A DNA stretch of 64,000 bases from DAOUJI01 sp965237875 (GTDB taxonomy: Bacteria; Chloroflexota; Dehalococcoidia; Lucifugimonadales; JAGWBF01), in assembly GCA_965237875.1 (NCBI GenBank), contig CBDEGP010000002.1, forward strand, positions 806,001 to 870,000. The letters run 5' to 3'. Shown in pieces: positions 9,242-18,086 of the stretch. The notes under the pieces are model-generated. The model saw only the letters and a program-made list of their open reading frames with translations, did no database searches and was not told where the DNA came from. Each line of letters starts with the position of its first letter. The first letter of the stretch is position 1. A program made the position numbers and the translations under genes.

Positions 9242-11575
9242 TTAGCTGCGTTTCCCCGGATAGTCCATGGTCTGCACGGCGATGCCCTGGGCCTTCATGT
9301 CGGCAATCTCGGCAGCGGAGTAACCGGCTTGCAGAAGTATCTCGTCGGTGTGCTCACCCAATACCGGTGAAGGACGTCCCAGCTGGGCGGGCGTTCCCGA
9401 AAGCCTGGCTGCAACTCCCAGGTGGTCTACGAGACCTAACGCCGGAAGCTCGCGGTTTACTATGAGTCCCGCCTGGCGCACGTAGGGGTCGTCCCGAAAG
9501 TCTGGGATGGACAGGTTCTCTATGCAGCTTACACCGGCGGCCTGCAGCGCCGCCAGCCATTCGCTGCGCTCCTTTTCGTGGAAGATGGCCTCCAACTCGG
9601 CGCCAAGCGCTGCGTCGTTGTCAGACCGCTTCTCAGCCGCGGCGAACCTTTCGTCCTCCGCTAGATGCGAGAACTCACGGAGACCGGTCAGCCGTGTCCA
9701 GGACTCCTCATCGGGAGCGTGCAGGTAGAACCATCCGTCGGAGGCCTTGTAGAGGCTGGAAAGAGTCGAAATCCCTCTGGCTTGAAGCCCTTCCGTCTCT
9801 TTTCGCTGGTGGCCTTCGTAGTCGAGGAAGAATGGCGACTGGAGTGTGCACGCCGTATATGACAAAGCTCCGCTCACGGATTGTCCCTCGCCGGTCCTGT
9901 TGCGGTGATAGAGGGCCAACGCCACGGCGAACGCTCCCGAGATTCCCGTTCCGTAGTCGTTTACGGTGTAGTGGATAACGGTGGGCGTTCCGTTGCGCCC
10001 GCCGTGCCGGACCTGTATGCCGGTGGCGGCTTGAGCGAGCTGCTCCCAACCGGCCCGGTCGGTCCACGGGCCTCCGTAGCCGTAGGTGTTCATGGACACG
10101 TGTATTATGTCGGGCCTGCGCTTCTTTATGTCTTCATATCCCAGGCCCATGCGTTCCATGGCCCCCGCCCGGTTGTTCTCCACCACCACGTCGGCGCCTT
10201 CCAACAACCGCCAGAAGACCTCTTTGCCCTTCTCCGTCTTGAGGTCCAGCTTGATGCTCCGCTTGCCGCGGTTCACGTCCACCGTCTGAGTTATGTCATA
10301 CGGACGCTCTGGGTCGTCTATCTTGATGACCTCCGCCCCAAACTCCGCCAGGGTGCGCCCGCAGGTGGGACCGGCCAGGATGAGGCAGAGGTCCAGGACC
10401 TTGATTCCCTGGAGAGCGCTCATGATCTCTTCCACGGAGCCTTCGGCGCCTGAGTCGACAGGCGGGGCGGCGGCGCTCTCAAGCGCTTGGCTTGTATGTT
10501 CGCCGAGCATAGGGGCTCTTCCTTGGACTCCGCCTGGGGCGCCGTGGAGTCTCACCTGCAGGCCGGGCTGCTTCATGCGGCCCAGTACGGCGTCCTCCAC
10601 TTCCACGACCATACCGGCGGCTTTGGCGTGGTCGTTTTCCAGCCACTCGTCCACGGTCCTGCACATCACGCAGGCCCCGCCCGCCTTGCTGATGGCGTCC
10701 TCCCACTCTTTTGCGGTCCGCTGTCGGAATATCTCCTCGAACCTTTGCAGCCACATCCTGCCCGTCGCGTCGTCCACCTCCTTGCCCAGTAGGCCGGTGG
10801 TCTCTTCAATCCACTCGGGGCGGCCCGCCTCGTTCAGAAAACGATGGAAGAAGCGGGAGAACATGCCGTGGTGCTGGACCCACCGGCCGTCTTTGCATTG
10901 GTATTGGTGGTTCATGATCCAACGGGCGATCTGGAACTGGTCGAGGCTCTCAGGCCCGGGGACAACCGACAACCTCCGTCCCATAGCTGCGAAGATTGCG
11001 CTGTGCAGGGGTATCTCGATGCGTTGGCCTTTGCCGTTCCGCTGGCGCGCTATGAGGGCCACGGTCACCGAGACTCCCCCGATTATTGCGCTGAAGGCGC
11101 TGGCGGCCGGTATGGGTGTGTACACAGGGCCGTCCGAGTCTCTAGCGGGCTCGTAGAGGCCGGCAGAAGCGCTGACAATGGGCTCCCATCCCCGGCTGTG
11201 CCTGTGCGGGCTGCCCTCTCCGAACCCCGGAAGAGAGCAGTAGACCAGTTTGGGGTTCGCTTCCGACAGCGTTTCATACCCGATGCCCAGACGGTCGGCC
11301 ACTCCGGGCCGGAAATTCTCAATCACCACGTCGGAGTTGGCGGCCAAGGCTCTGGCATGGGCCTGGCCAGCTTCCGTCTTGAGGTCCAACACCGCCGATT
11401 GCTTGCCCCGGTTCCATACGGCGAAGGCCGGGTGTTTCCTGGCAGGGTCTCCCTCCGGGCGTTCCACTTTGATTACGCTGGCGCCCTGGTCCGACAGGAA
11501 CATGCCCAGCAGAGGGCCGGGGATATAGTGTCCGAAGTCGAGCACACGGACTCCGTCTAGCGCTCCTTTAGCCAT
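9242..11575 (-). CDS. Two-domain (fused) CaiB/BaiF family CoA transferase
   Basis: 777 residues from ATG 11575, chosen because GGAGG lies five bases upstream; ATG 11587 is an alternative. Two complete class III CoA-transferase domains are joined, each beginning with a VLDxxxxxxGP signature (near residues 10-20 and 393-403) and ending in LGEHT. Single-domain family members are about 400 residues. Aligning by eye to formyl-CoA transferase, the catalytic Asp169 corresponds to Asp540 in the second domain (NDYGTG), while the first domain has Ser159 at that place. The fusion may therefore have one active and one structural half. These enzymes move CoA between carboxylic acids in catabolism. The start overlaps the end of the MFS gene, so uptake and activation of an organic acid may be coupled. 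Confidence 0.9.
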   Translation of the reverse strand: MAKGALDGVRVLDFGHYIPGPLLGMFLSDQGASVIKVERPEGDPARKHPAFAVWNRGKQSAVLDLKTEAGQAHARALAANSDVVIENFRPGVADRLGIGYETLSEANPKLVYCSLPGFGEGSPHRHSRGWEPIVSASAGLYEPARDSDGPVYTPIPAASAFSAIIGGVSVTVALIARQRNGKGQRIEIPLHSAIFAAMGRRLSVVPGPESLDQFQIARWIMNHQYQCKDGRWVQHHGMFSRFFHRFLNEAGRPEWIEETTGLLGKEVDDATGRMWLQRFEEIFRQRTAKEWEDAISKAGGACVMCRTVDEWLENDHAKAAGMVVEVEDAVLGRMKQPGLQVRLHGAPGGVQGRAPMLGEHTSQALESAAAPPVDSGAEGSVEEIMSALQGIKVLDLCLILAGPTCGRTLAEFGAEVIKIDDPERPYDITQTVDVNRGKRSIKLDLKTEKGKEVFWRLLEGADVVVENNRAGAMERMGLGYEDIKKRRPDIIHVSMNTYGYGGPWTDRAGWEQLAQAATGIQVRHGGRNGTPTVIHYTVNDYGTGISGAFAVALALYHRNRTGEGQSVSGALSYTACTLQSPFFLDYEGHQRKETEGLQARGISTLSSLYKASDGWFYLHAPDEESWTRLTGLREFSHLAEDERFAAAEKRSDNDAALGAELEAIFHEKERSEWLAALQAAGVSCIENLSIPDFRDDPYVRQAGLIVNRELPALGLVDHLGVAARLSGTPAQLGRPSPVLGEHTDEILLQAGYSAAEIADMKAQGIAVQTMDYPGKRS

Positions 11576-12920
11576 CTGTTCCTCCATGCTCTGCCAAGAC
11601 TGTTTTCTCCTGGGCGGGGCTCTCCGGAGAGGGAGCCTCCAGCGGAACGGTTTCAGGACGCCGCAGCATCACGGATATGACGGCGCCCACGGCGGCGGCG
11701 GCGATGGCCAGAACGTAGGCCCAACCGATGTCTCCCGTGATGTCGGCGACTTGTCCTCCGATGTAAGGACCGATGGCCTGCCCAAGACCCGCTCCTACAC
11801 CCATAAGGCCAAACGCCGCCGGAGAGAATTGCGGCGGCACATAGTCACCGGCGCAGGCTGCGCATATAGTGTACGCAGCGCGGATGGTGAACCCCACCAG
11901 TATAGCTGAAACTATGAAGCCTCCTAAGGCGGTGACTTGCCAAAAAATGACGGCGCCCACGGCGAAGGCAACAAAGGACAAGAGAAATCCCATTCTTCTA
12001 CCGATGAGGTCCGACCCATAACCCCAGACGATTCCGCTGATAATGGATAGTACGCCAATGAGCTGGAAGAGCCGCCCGGTTGTGTCGAGACCGATGCCGC
12101 GCTCTTCGAGGAAGACGCCAAAGAACGTGGTGTATAGTCCGATGCTCCAGCCTGCGCAAAAGGCCACGGCAGCAACAGTCCAAATGAGCCTGTTCTTGTA
12201 TACCTCGGTAGGCCAATTGCTTAGCCCCCTCTTTGGAATGCTCTTCCCGCCTGGCTGTTCCCTCAAGAAGGCCAAGGCAATCAGTCCAACGAGACCGGAG
12301 ATGGCAGCCAGGGCCCACCAGCTATGTCTCCACCCATCCACCGGATCACGGTTTACCAACTCAGGGGTCAACGCTCCTATGACGATAAAACTGATTCCTC
12401 CCCCGGCGGCGGCCAGACCGGCGGCGGCTCCCCGTCGTTGGGGGGAGAACCAGGACGCCAGCATTCCCATGACCGGTGTGGTGGCTGCTGCGGAAGCTAT
12501 GCCCAAGAGACCGCTGGCAACAACAGCCACGGCAAAGTTTTCGGAAAATCCTATGACAACCATGGCCAGAGAGCCGATGAACGCTCCACCCGCGACGAAA
12601 AACCGGGCGCCGTACCTGGAGGCCAAGACGCCGAAAGCAAAGGCGCCGGCCATCAACAGTATTGAGTACGAGGTTAACAGGATGCCAAGCTGGGCGTAGG
12701 AGAGACTCAGGCTGTCAGTGAGGTCGGGACCTGTCACCGCGTAGGCGTTGCGGCCCATCTGGGTCACCAGGTTGATGGACACAGCCACCAACAGTATTAC
12801 CCATGCGTATCCCGTGGAGAGACCTGCAGTCGACCTGAGCATTCTGGCACGCATTATACTTGGACTGGCGCTGCTTTTCACAACCAAGCCGCCGCCGCGC
12901 CGATTCACCCCAAGGCGCAT
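11568..12920 (-). CDS. MFS transporter
   Basis: Up to 450 residues with about 12 membrane segments, the first near residues 38-58, followed by a motif-A-like loop ASRYGAR. The C-terminal tail is acidic. Its stop (TAA 11568-11570) overlaps the CoA transferase start, and its last codons contain that gene's ribosome site, so the genes are translationally coupled. The start is uncertain: ATG 12920 gives a basic 35-residue leader, whereas ATG 12854 or 12842 would begin nearer the first helix. A TATAAT on the minus strand at 12855-12860 could support a short or absent leader for the 12842 start. Confidence 0.82.
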   Translation of the reverse strand: MRLGVNRRGGGLVVKSSASPSIMRARMLRSTAGLSTGYAWVILLVAVSINLVTQMGRNAYAVTGPDLTDSLSLSYAQLGILLTSYSILLMAGAFAFGVLASRYGARFFVAGGAFIGSLAMVVIGFSENFAVAVVASGLLGIASAAATTPVMGMLASWFSPQRRGAAAGLAAAGGGISFIVIGALTPELVNRDPVDGWRHSWWALAAISGLVGLIALAFLREQPGGKSIPKRGLSNWPTEVYKNRLIWTVAAVAFCAGWSIGLYTTFFGVFLEERGIGLDTTGRLFQLIGVLSIISGIVWGYGSDLIGRRMGFLLSFVAFAVGAVIFWQVTALGGFIVSAILVGFTIRAAYTICAACAGDYVPPQFSPAAFGLMGVGAGLGQAIGPYIGGQVADITGDIGWAYVLAIAAAAVGAVISVMLRRPETVPLEAPSPESPAQEKTVLAEHGGTDG

Positions 12921-12963
12921 GGAACCGGCGCCCCGCCTATGCGATAATGGAGCTGCCCTATAA

Positions 12964-13037
12964 TGCCCGGTGGTGTAGTGGTATCACAGGGGACTTTGGA
13001 TCCTCTGACCCAGGTTCGAATCCTGGCCGGGCAGCCA
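12964..13037 (+). tRNA. tRNA-Gln (anticodon TTG), CCA encoded
   Basis: The acceptor stem TGCCCGG (12964-12970) pairs with CCGGGCA (13027-13033), followed by discriminator G and genomic CCA (13035-13037). The anticodon loop CTTTGGA gives TTG, and the T arm CCAGG-TTCGAAT-CCTGG is perfect. GATAAT at 12943-12948 is a possible -10 box. A toxin-antitoxin cluster follows directly, a common tRNA-adjacent integration setting, but I found no repeat of the tRNA 3' end that would mark an att site. Confidence 0.95.
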
Positions 13038-13135
13038 TCTTTGGAACGATTGTGGCTAGTATGTAGGCTGACCAGCCGCCACACCTTGGGCCGGTTCCCG
13101 CAATGTCGCGCTTGCCGTTCGCCTAGAGCATAGAT

Positions 13136-13337
13136 TTGCCGCCAAAGATTCGTGAATTGGTTTCTGATTTGGAACGAGCGGGTTTTGTCAACCGGGGTGG
13201 CCGGGGGAACCATCGGAACTTTGTTCATCCAAAAGTCAAGGCCTGTTACAATATCAGGCAATCTAGGTGATGAGGCGAAGACCTACCAAGTCCGTGCTGT
13301 CAGGGCCGCCATTGAGGAGTCCAGAAATGAAGGATAG
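13136..13337 (+). pseudogene. hicA: HicA-like toxin, frameshifted
   Basis: Reading from TTG 13136 gives MPPKIRELVSDLERAGF, then GGRGNHRNFVHPK, the HicA pattern with its Gly-x-His (catalytic His in the dsRBD-like fold that cleaves mRNA). The frame then leaves the family and stops at TGA 13271-13273. The proper continuation, SRPVTISGNLGDEAKTYQV, lies in the +1 frame and ends at TAG 13335-13337. Removing one A from the AAAA run at 13231-13234 restores a protein of about 66 residues. The toxin is therefore either inactivated or misread at a homopolymer. It overlaps hicB by 11 bases, the usual hicAB arrangement. Confidence 0.75.
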
Positions 13338-13566
13338 CGCCCGGTACGCGAAAATAATTGAATGGTCCGAGGATGACCAGTGCTACGTGGGCAGCGCTCC
13401 GGGCCTGATATACGGTGGATGTCATGGAGCCGACGAGGGGCAGGTGTTCGAGGAACTCTGCCGCATTGTTGAAGAAGCAATCGAGCTTTATCGGTCCGAC
13501 GGCAGACCTTTGCCGCCGGCTACCTCCGGCCTTGACCTCGCCAACAGGCTAGGAACTTTCGTCTAG
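13327..13566 (+). CDS. hicB: HicB-like antitoxin
   Basis: 79 residues from ATG 13327, with GAGGAG about ten bases upstream. The partial RNase-H-like HicB fold is visible in IIEWSEDDQCYVGSAPGL and the helix QVFEELCRIVEEAIELY. HicB binds and blocks HicA and often represses the operon. No C-terminal DNA-binding domain is obvious at this length. The gene is intact although the partner toxin is frameshifted, which fits loss of toxin with retention of antitoxin, or a sequence error in the toxin. Confidence 0.8.
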   Translation: MKDSARYAKIIEWSEDDQCYVGSAPGLIYGGCHGADEGQVFEELCRIVEEAIELYRSDGRPLPPATSGLDLANRLGTFV

Positions 13567-13710
13567 CCGCACCGCGTAGAAAGCTCGGCTTCCGGCTCGG
13601 TATAGCGTAATCTCCAACTCGAATCTTCCTGTACAGTCGCCTTTGGACGGTGAATCGTTGACGCCCTCCAACAGCGCCCTGGCGTTGAGCTACAACGGAT
13701 TTTCCGGCGG

Positions 13711-14007
13711 CTACGCTGGGTTCGGCGATGCGAATCTCTCCACTTTGATGTGCTCGGCCCGGTCCCGCGCCTGCCAGAGATCGTAGGCCATCTGAATGCC
13801 CAACCAGGTCTCCGGCGAGGAGCCGAACGCCTTGGACAAACGGATGGACATATCCACCGAAATGCCTGACTTCTCATTAACCAGGTCCGACAGCGCCTGA
13901 CGGGTTACTCCCAGACCTTCCGCCGCCTTGGTCACCGTCAACCCCAGCGGCTCAAGACATTCCCACCGCACAATCTCGCCCGGATGGGGAGGGTTCTGCA
14001 TAGGCAT
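13711..14007 (-). CDS. higA: HigA-family antitoxin, XRE helix-turn-helix
   Basis: 98 residues. HPGEIVRWE at the N-terminus and the helix-turn-helix VTKAAEGLGVTRQALSDLVN (about 24-43) are the HigA/VapI signature, followed by RLSKAFGSSPETWLGIQ. HigA neutralises HigB and represses its own promoter. It lies 13 bases downstream of higB on the same strand, the characteristic toxin-first order. A 40-codon open frame of unknown identity follows at 13549-13671 on the same strand. Confidence 0.92.
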   Translation of the reverse strand: MPMQNPPHPGEIVRWECLEPLGLTVTKAAEGLGVTRQALSDLVNEKSGISVDMSIRLSKAFGSSPETWLGIQMAYDLWQARDRAEHIKVERFASPNPA

Positions 14008-14020
14008 AATAGAGCCTCCT

Positions 14021-14299
14021 TCAATGGTAGTCTATGTAATCAACATCGACGACGTCTCCGTCCTCGAACCTGAAGGTGACCCGCCAATTCGCCGAAACCG
14101 ATACGGCGTAGTGACCTTGCAAAGACCCAGACAAGGGATGCAGTCGGAATCCTGGAATGTCCATGTCCCGCGGCGTCCGGCTTTGATCAAGCATAGCAAG
14201 GATGCGGGTCAACTTTCGGGCATGGTCCGGGGAAACTCGCTGGGCTCCGTGTCCGTTGTAGAGCGCCTCGAGGCCCCGATGCCTGAAAGACAGTATCAT
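14021..14299 (-). CDS. higB: HigB-family toxin (RelE/ParE superfamily)
   Basis: 92 residues. MILSFRHRGLEALY at the start, a GFRLHPLSG core and NWRVTFRFEDGD at about 72-83 match the HigB/GraT ribosome-dependent mRNA interferase family. It is the first gene of the pair and is intact in this window. The higBA and hicAB pairs are convergent. Confidence 0.92.
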   Translation of the reverse strand: MILSFRHRGLEALYNGHGAQRVSPDHARKLTRILAMLDQSRTPRDMDIPGFRLHPLSGSLQGHYAVSVSANWRVTFRFEDGDVVDVDYIDYH

Positions 14300-14418
14300 G
14301 CGTATAGATTAAGGCGTCGCCTGTCGCTTGTCAATAGACAGACATGCAAATATCGCATCACCTTTCCCACCAACGTGAAGGGTGAACCGGAGGCCGTTTG
14401 CACGTGCCTAGACTCCTC

Positions 14419-14850
14419 CTACTGGGGCTTGGCCGTGGCTTCCCGGATAAGCCGGAAAGCAGTGGAACCCAACAGGAAGGGAACCGTCGAGTCGATGAGT
14501 ATCCACACGAGGGATTCGGTGTTGGTGGGGTTCGACCACTCTATTCCGAACCAGTTCCAAAGCAACGCCAGCAAGAGCGCCCCTGAGAAATAGAAAGTGA
14601 AGTTCGCCTCCAGATATTCCCGATTGACCGACTGGTCGGACGTGTCTTTGCACACGCAACACTTTCTGAAGGCGGCTACGATCAGGACGATAACCAGTCC
14701 AACCACCATGAGCGGGTCGAGGACTCGCCATATGCTGAGCGCCGTACCGCTCAGGGCAGCGTCGTAGACCTGTGTCGCGAGTAAGTGGCCAGCCACCACC
14801 ACGGCCAAACCAATCATGTAGACCGCCGCCGACAGTTTCAGAACATTCAC
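14419..14850 (-). CDS. Small integral membrane protein, unknown function
   Basis: 143 residues with four likely membrane helices (about 4-25, 45-63, 85-103 and 113-133). A cytoplasmic or external loop after helix 2 carries KCCVCKD, three Cys in four residues, which could bind metal or form disulfides. I do not recognise the family. It stands alone on the minus strand between the toxin-antitoxin cluster and the third monooxygenase. Confidence 0.65.
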   Translation of the reverse strand: MNVLKLSAAVYMIGLAVVVAGHLLATQVYDAALSGTALSIWRVLDPLMVVGLVIVLIVAAFRKCCVCKDTSDQSVNREYLEANFTFYFSGALLLALLWNWFGIEWSNPTNTESLVWILIDSTVPFLLGSTAFRLIREATAKPQ

Positions 14851-15153
14851 TGCATTCCCCTTCTAATGGAGATTCACATTCTCTATTCTTAAAATAAGTC
14901 TACCTTGGACTACAGGCTTGGTTTCAATGTTAACCGCTTCGAGATTCAGTTGGCAACGTTGCGGCGATGCGACGCGGCGCACCACTTGGAACTCCTTTTG
15001 GGGGGTCAGCACGGTCTACGCATGCGCGTCTTGTGTCCAAGAGCGTAAGCTGGTAAATTCGAGCCGCCCTCATTCGATGTCAGGCTCATGTTCCAAGGCC
15101 CTATGCCCGCCGGGCGGCTAACCCGGATTTTCTATGCTGTAGGATGAAAACTT
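14851..15153. other. 303-base intergenic region
   Basis: No gene seen. TTGTGT followed after 17 bases by TAAATT near 15030-15058 is a weak promoter candidate for the monooxygenase that starts at 15154. The region just upstream of 14900 is unusually AT-rich for this genome. Confidence 0.3.
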
Positions 15154-16320
15154 ATGAAAGACACCGTCGAGTTCTTCTATTTCACTGAGCAGCCCTATTC
15201 GGTGGTTACGGAAGAGGACCTGAACCAGTATCCATCGGGCAGGCTGGACTTCCCCAACACTCATTTCGACCCCCACCAGGGGATCAAGCTGTACAACCAG
15301 TACCACGAGCAGTACGCCTCAGCGGACCAGGTAGGGTTCGACGGAATCATGACCAATGAGCACCACTCGTCCTACTGGTGCATGAAAGCCGCAGTAAACC
15401 TTGATGCGGCGGTGATCACCAAGCTGACCAGGAACGTCAAGATAGCCATCCTGGGCAACGTCATAGCCATTCACGATCCGGTGCGGATGGCCGAAGAGCT
15501 GGCGATACTCGACCTTTATTCGGAAGGCCGATTGATCTCCGGGTTTGTCCGTGGGCTGGCCGTAGAGAGCCTCCACGGGGGAATCGATCCTTCTGAAAAC
15601 TGGGACCGCTTTCAGGAAGCCCACGACCTGATCATCGACTGCTGGACGCGACCGGGGCCGTTCAGGTATGAGGGCAATTACTATCACCATCGCGTGGTCA
15701 ACCCCTGGGTCGTGCCGGTCCAGAAACCCCATCCGCCGATATGGTTCCCCGGGACCGGCAGCCCCGACAGCGTTTATTGGGCCGCCAAGCACGGGTACCC
15801 CTACATGAATCTGGGGGCCCTCCTCCACATCACTGAATGGCTGCGTGACACTTACGTGGAGGTGGCGAGAGACTACGGCTTCCGGGCGGGTCCGGAGCAT
15901 TTCGGGTACTTGATCCGGGTCCTCTGCGCCGACACCGATGAGAAGGCGAAAGAGGTCGGCCGCAATTTCATGTGGACCAGCGCCCATAAGGGCCGAGGAC
16001 CGCGGGAGCATAACGACCCTCCGGGGTATCAGACCCGGGAAGCTATGACTCTGAAAACCAACCGGCAAGCCATGGGAGGCGGATTCGGCGTAGAGGTTGG
16101 CTACGAGGACCTGTTGGAACTGGACAACATCATCGTGGGGAGCCCAGAGACTGTCACCCGTAAGCTGAAGATGGTCATAGAACGGCTGAACCCCGGCTAC
16201 ATACACATCTACGGCAACGACGGTCCCATGCCGCAAGAAGATGTGCTGAGGTCGATTGAGTTGCTGGGTAAAGAGGTAATTCCGGCTCTGAAGGAAATCC
16301 AGCTCAAGCCTTTCTTGTAA
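15154..16320 (+). CDS. LLM-class flavin-dependent oxidoreductase
   Basis: 388 residues, full length for the luciferase-like TIM-barrel family. TNEHHSSYW at about residues 66-74 corresponds to the conserved EHH of the active site; a GFVRGL stretch follows in the central strand; and the C-terminus has the INSERTION-free helix ending KEVIPALKE that is shared with the other two family members in the window. The ATG has AGGATG-rich sequence upstream (GTAGGATGAAAACTT). It lies within a short interval of a cupin gene on the same strand. Substrate unknown; the family includes alkane, sulfonate and amine monooxygenases. Confidence 0.92.
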   Translation: MKDTVEFFYFTEQPYSVVTEEDLNQYPSGRLDFPNTHFDPHQGIKLYNQYHEQYASADQVGFDGIMTNEHHSSYWCMKAAVNLDAAVITKLTRNVKIAILGNVIAIHDPVRMAEELAILDLYSEGRLISGFVRGLAVESLHGGIDPSENWDRFQEAHDLIIDCWTRPGPFRYEGNYYHHRVVNPWVVPVQKPHPPIWFPGTGSPDSVYWAAKHGYPYMNLGALLHITEWLRDTYVEVARDYGFRAGPEHFGYLIRVLCADTDEKAKEVGRNFMWTSAHKGRGPREHNDPPGYQTREAMTLKTNRQAMGGGFGVEVGYEDLLELDNIIVGSPETVTRKLKMVIERLNPGYIHIYGNDGPMPQEDVLRSIELLGKEVIPALKEIQLKPFL

Positions 16321-16407
16321 GCCTCATTATCCAACCTGCGTACCGCAGCGGCGATTTCGCCCAGAGGACGCCAGGCGTCTAATATGTAATCCGGGTCCGA
16401 TGGCGGC

Positions 16408-16887
16408 ATGGTCCTGGGAGGCAGTCTGACAGGACTTCAACAGGAAGGTGGAGAAGTGGCTGGAGATAGCTTGGGCCCGCCGGTCGGCCGCCGGGCTGAA
16501 TCCCCCGACACGTTCGCCCCCGACGGCTCCGAAATACGGCTGCTGCTGGGAGCTCCGGAAGCGGCGGCCAAGGCATCCTTATGTGAAGTGACGTTAGGGG
16601 CTTGGCAGGTCTCCAGGCCCGTTTGGCATCGCAGCGTGGAGGAGCTCTGGTACGTGTTGGAGGGGAGCGGGAGAGTATGGCGCTGCCCCTCGGACCAGGA
16701 CCCTGCCTACGTAAAGCCTGTCGAGGTCGGCCCCGGAGACGCCCTGACGATTCCGCCCACGTGGAGTTTCCAGTTCGCCGCCGGGCCGGAGGCGTTGACC
16801 TTCCTCTGCTTCACTTCACCCCCGTGGCCCTACGAGGAAGAGGCGCAGCCTGCTTCCTTTGGAGGTCTTGGAAGGCCGACGGTCTAG
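16408..16887 (+). CDS. Cupin-domain protein
   Basis: Up to 159 residues. A single cupin barrel is visible: motif 1 as WHRSVEELWYVLEGSGRVW (about 72-90) and motif 2 as PGDALTIPPTWSFQF (about 111-125). In motif 2 the usual metal-binding His is not in place, so metal binding may be altered. The start is uncertain; GTG 16456, preceded by AAGGTGGA, would remove a poorly conserved leader. It follows the monooxygenase on the same strand by 87 bases and its TAG overlaps the end of the convergent antiporter gene. Confidence 0.75.
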   Translation: MVLGGSLTGLQQEGGEVAGDSLGPPVGRRAESPDTFAPDGSEIRLLLGAPEAAAKASLCEVTLGAWQVSRPVWHRSVEELWYVLEGSGRVWRCPSDQDPAYVKPVEVGPGDALTIPPTWSFQFAAGPEALTFLCFTSPPWPYEEEAQPASFGGLGRPTV

Positions 16888-17870
16888 CTCAGCCGGAATA
16901 CCAGCGCTATAGCTCCGATGTAGCCGACCAGCATCAAAGCGGCAATCGGTTTGGCCCTGAGGATGTCGTGCGCTCCCCGCGTGTATATCAAGAGGGCGCC
17001 CGCCGCCATCAGCGCCACAGCCGCCACTCCCGCGGCTACGTGCTCCTGCCCTGAGGTTGCGACCAACACTCCTTGCCTGTAGAAGGGGTCCGCCACGGCC
17101 AGCGCCGCCACGTTGAAGGCGCAGCTTCCATAGATGTTTCCCACCGCGAGGTCGGGTGACCCCATGCGGGTTGCCGTCACGGTTGTAGCCATTTCCGGGA
17201 GAGCCGTGACCACCGCAACCGCCAGGACGCCCAGGAAGCTGGTGGCGAGGCCGGTCTCTTCCGCGATCTGTTCTACGCTGTAGGTCAACGCCGGAGCGGC
17301 AATCAGTATGCACAGCGCCGCGGCTCCAAGGAAAACCCAGGCCCGCGCTATGGGCCTGCCATAGTCGGCGGTGTGGGAGTCGTTGAAGGCCGCTGGCCTG
17401 TTGACGTAGAGAAGCCCAATGCCCGCCAGGTAGGCAGCCAGTATGATCACGGAGGCGAGGCCCACTTTGAAGACCGAAACGTCCAAGCTGGACACTCCCA
17501 GGACCACTGTCAAGCCGGTGACTGACAGAGCTACGCCCGCCAGGAGTTTGTGCTGTGGAGCAAGGCGGCCGAAGAAGCGTCCCATTCCGAAAGCGAGGGC
17601 GACCGCGGCCATGAAGAACATGTTGACCATGTTCGCGCCGAATATGTTGCCCACCGCCAGTTCCGGTTGATCACGCAGCGCGGCCGTCACGTTGGCGGTC
17701 AGCTCGGGTAGAGACGTGGCTGCGGCCAGAAGGATTGTGCCCACCCACAGGCGCCCCCAGCCCAGCCTGTCGGCAATCTCATCGCCGTACTTGGCGAGGA
17801 ATGACCCGCTTACAATGACCGCCGCCGCGCTAATGAAGAAAATGAGTAGGGCCAGGACAAGGTCGTTCAT
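16884..17870 (-). CDS. CaCA-family sodium/calcium-type cation antiporter (YrbG-like)
   Basis: 328 residues, about 10 membrane segments. Two inverted alpha-repeats carry the ion-binding signatures AAATSLPELTANV (about 50-62) and AVVTALPEMATTVT, each followed by an LAVGNIFG/LAVGNIYG block. The pair of GN(I/V)xG motifs is diagnostic of the family. It exchanges Ca2+ or another cation for Na+ or H+ across the inner membrane. The stop codon overlaps that of the convergent cupin gene in a shared CTAG. Confidence 0.92.
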   Translation of the reverse strand: MNDLVLALLIFFISAAAVIVSGSFLAKYGDEIADRLGWGRLWVGTILLAAATSLPELTANVTAALRDQPELAVGNIFGANMVNMFFMAAVALAFGMGRFFGRLAPQHKLLAGVALSVTGLTVVLGVSSLDVSVFKVGLASVIILAAYLAGIGLLYVNRPAAFNDSHTADYGRPIARAWVFLGAAALCILIAAPALTYSVEQIAEETGLATSFLGVLAVAVVTALPEMATTVTATRMGSPDLAVGNIYGSCAFNVAALAVADPFYRQGVLVATSGQEHVAAGVAAVALMAAGALLIYTRGAHDILRAKPIAALMLVGYIGAIALVFRLS

Positions 17871-18086
17871 GAGCGGACGTTATTATAACTCCCTACTCAC
17901 CCTGCGGCGCCACAGAGTTCGGAAGCTGATGCAACAAGGGAGTCCGCTTGGCTTTGGAAATAGAAGACTGAAACAGGGGACTTGAGGATTCCAACCTGAC
18001 GGCGTATTCTAAATGGCGGACGCACAACGTCATTAGACTAATTGGGCATAGCCTCACTAGGCTGGGTCCATAAATGGGGGAATGGC

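Noticed and set aside
12843..12963. TATAAT directly before tRNA-Gln (12958-12963) as its promoter
   Set aside because: It abuts the tRNA 5' end, too close to be the -10 box for a normal precursor; GATAAT at 12943 is a better candidate.
13549..13671. 40-codon minus-strand frame after higA
   Set aside because: No family and no ribosome site; it overlaps the hicB end. Mentioned only as a possible relic.
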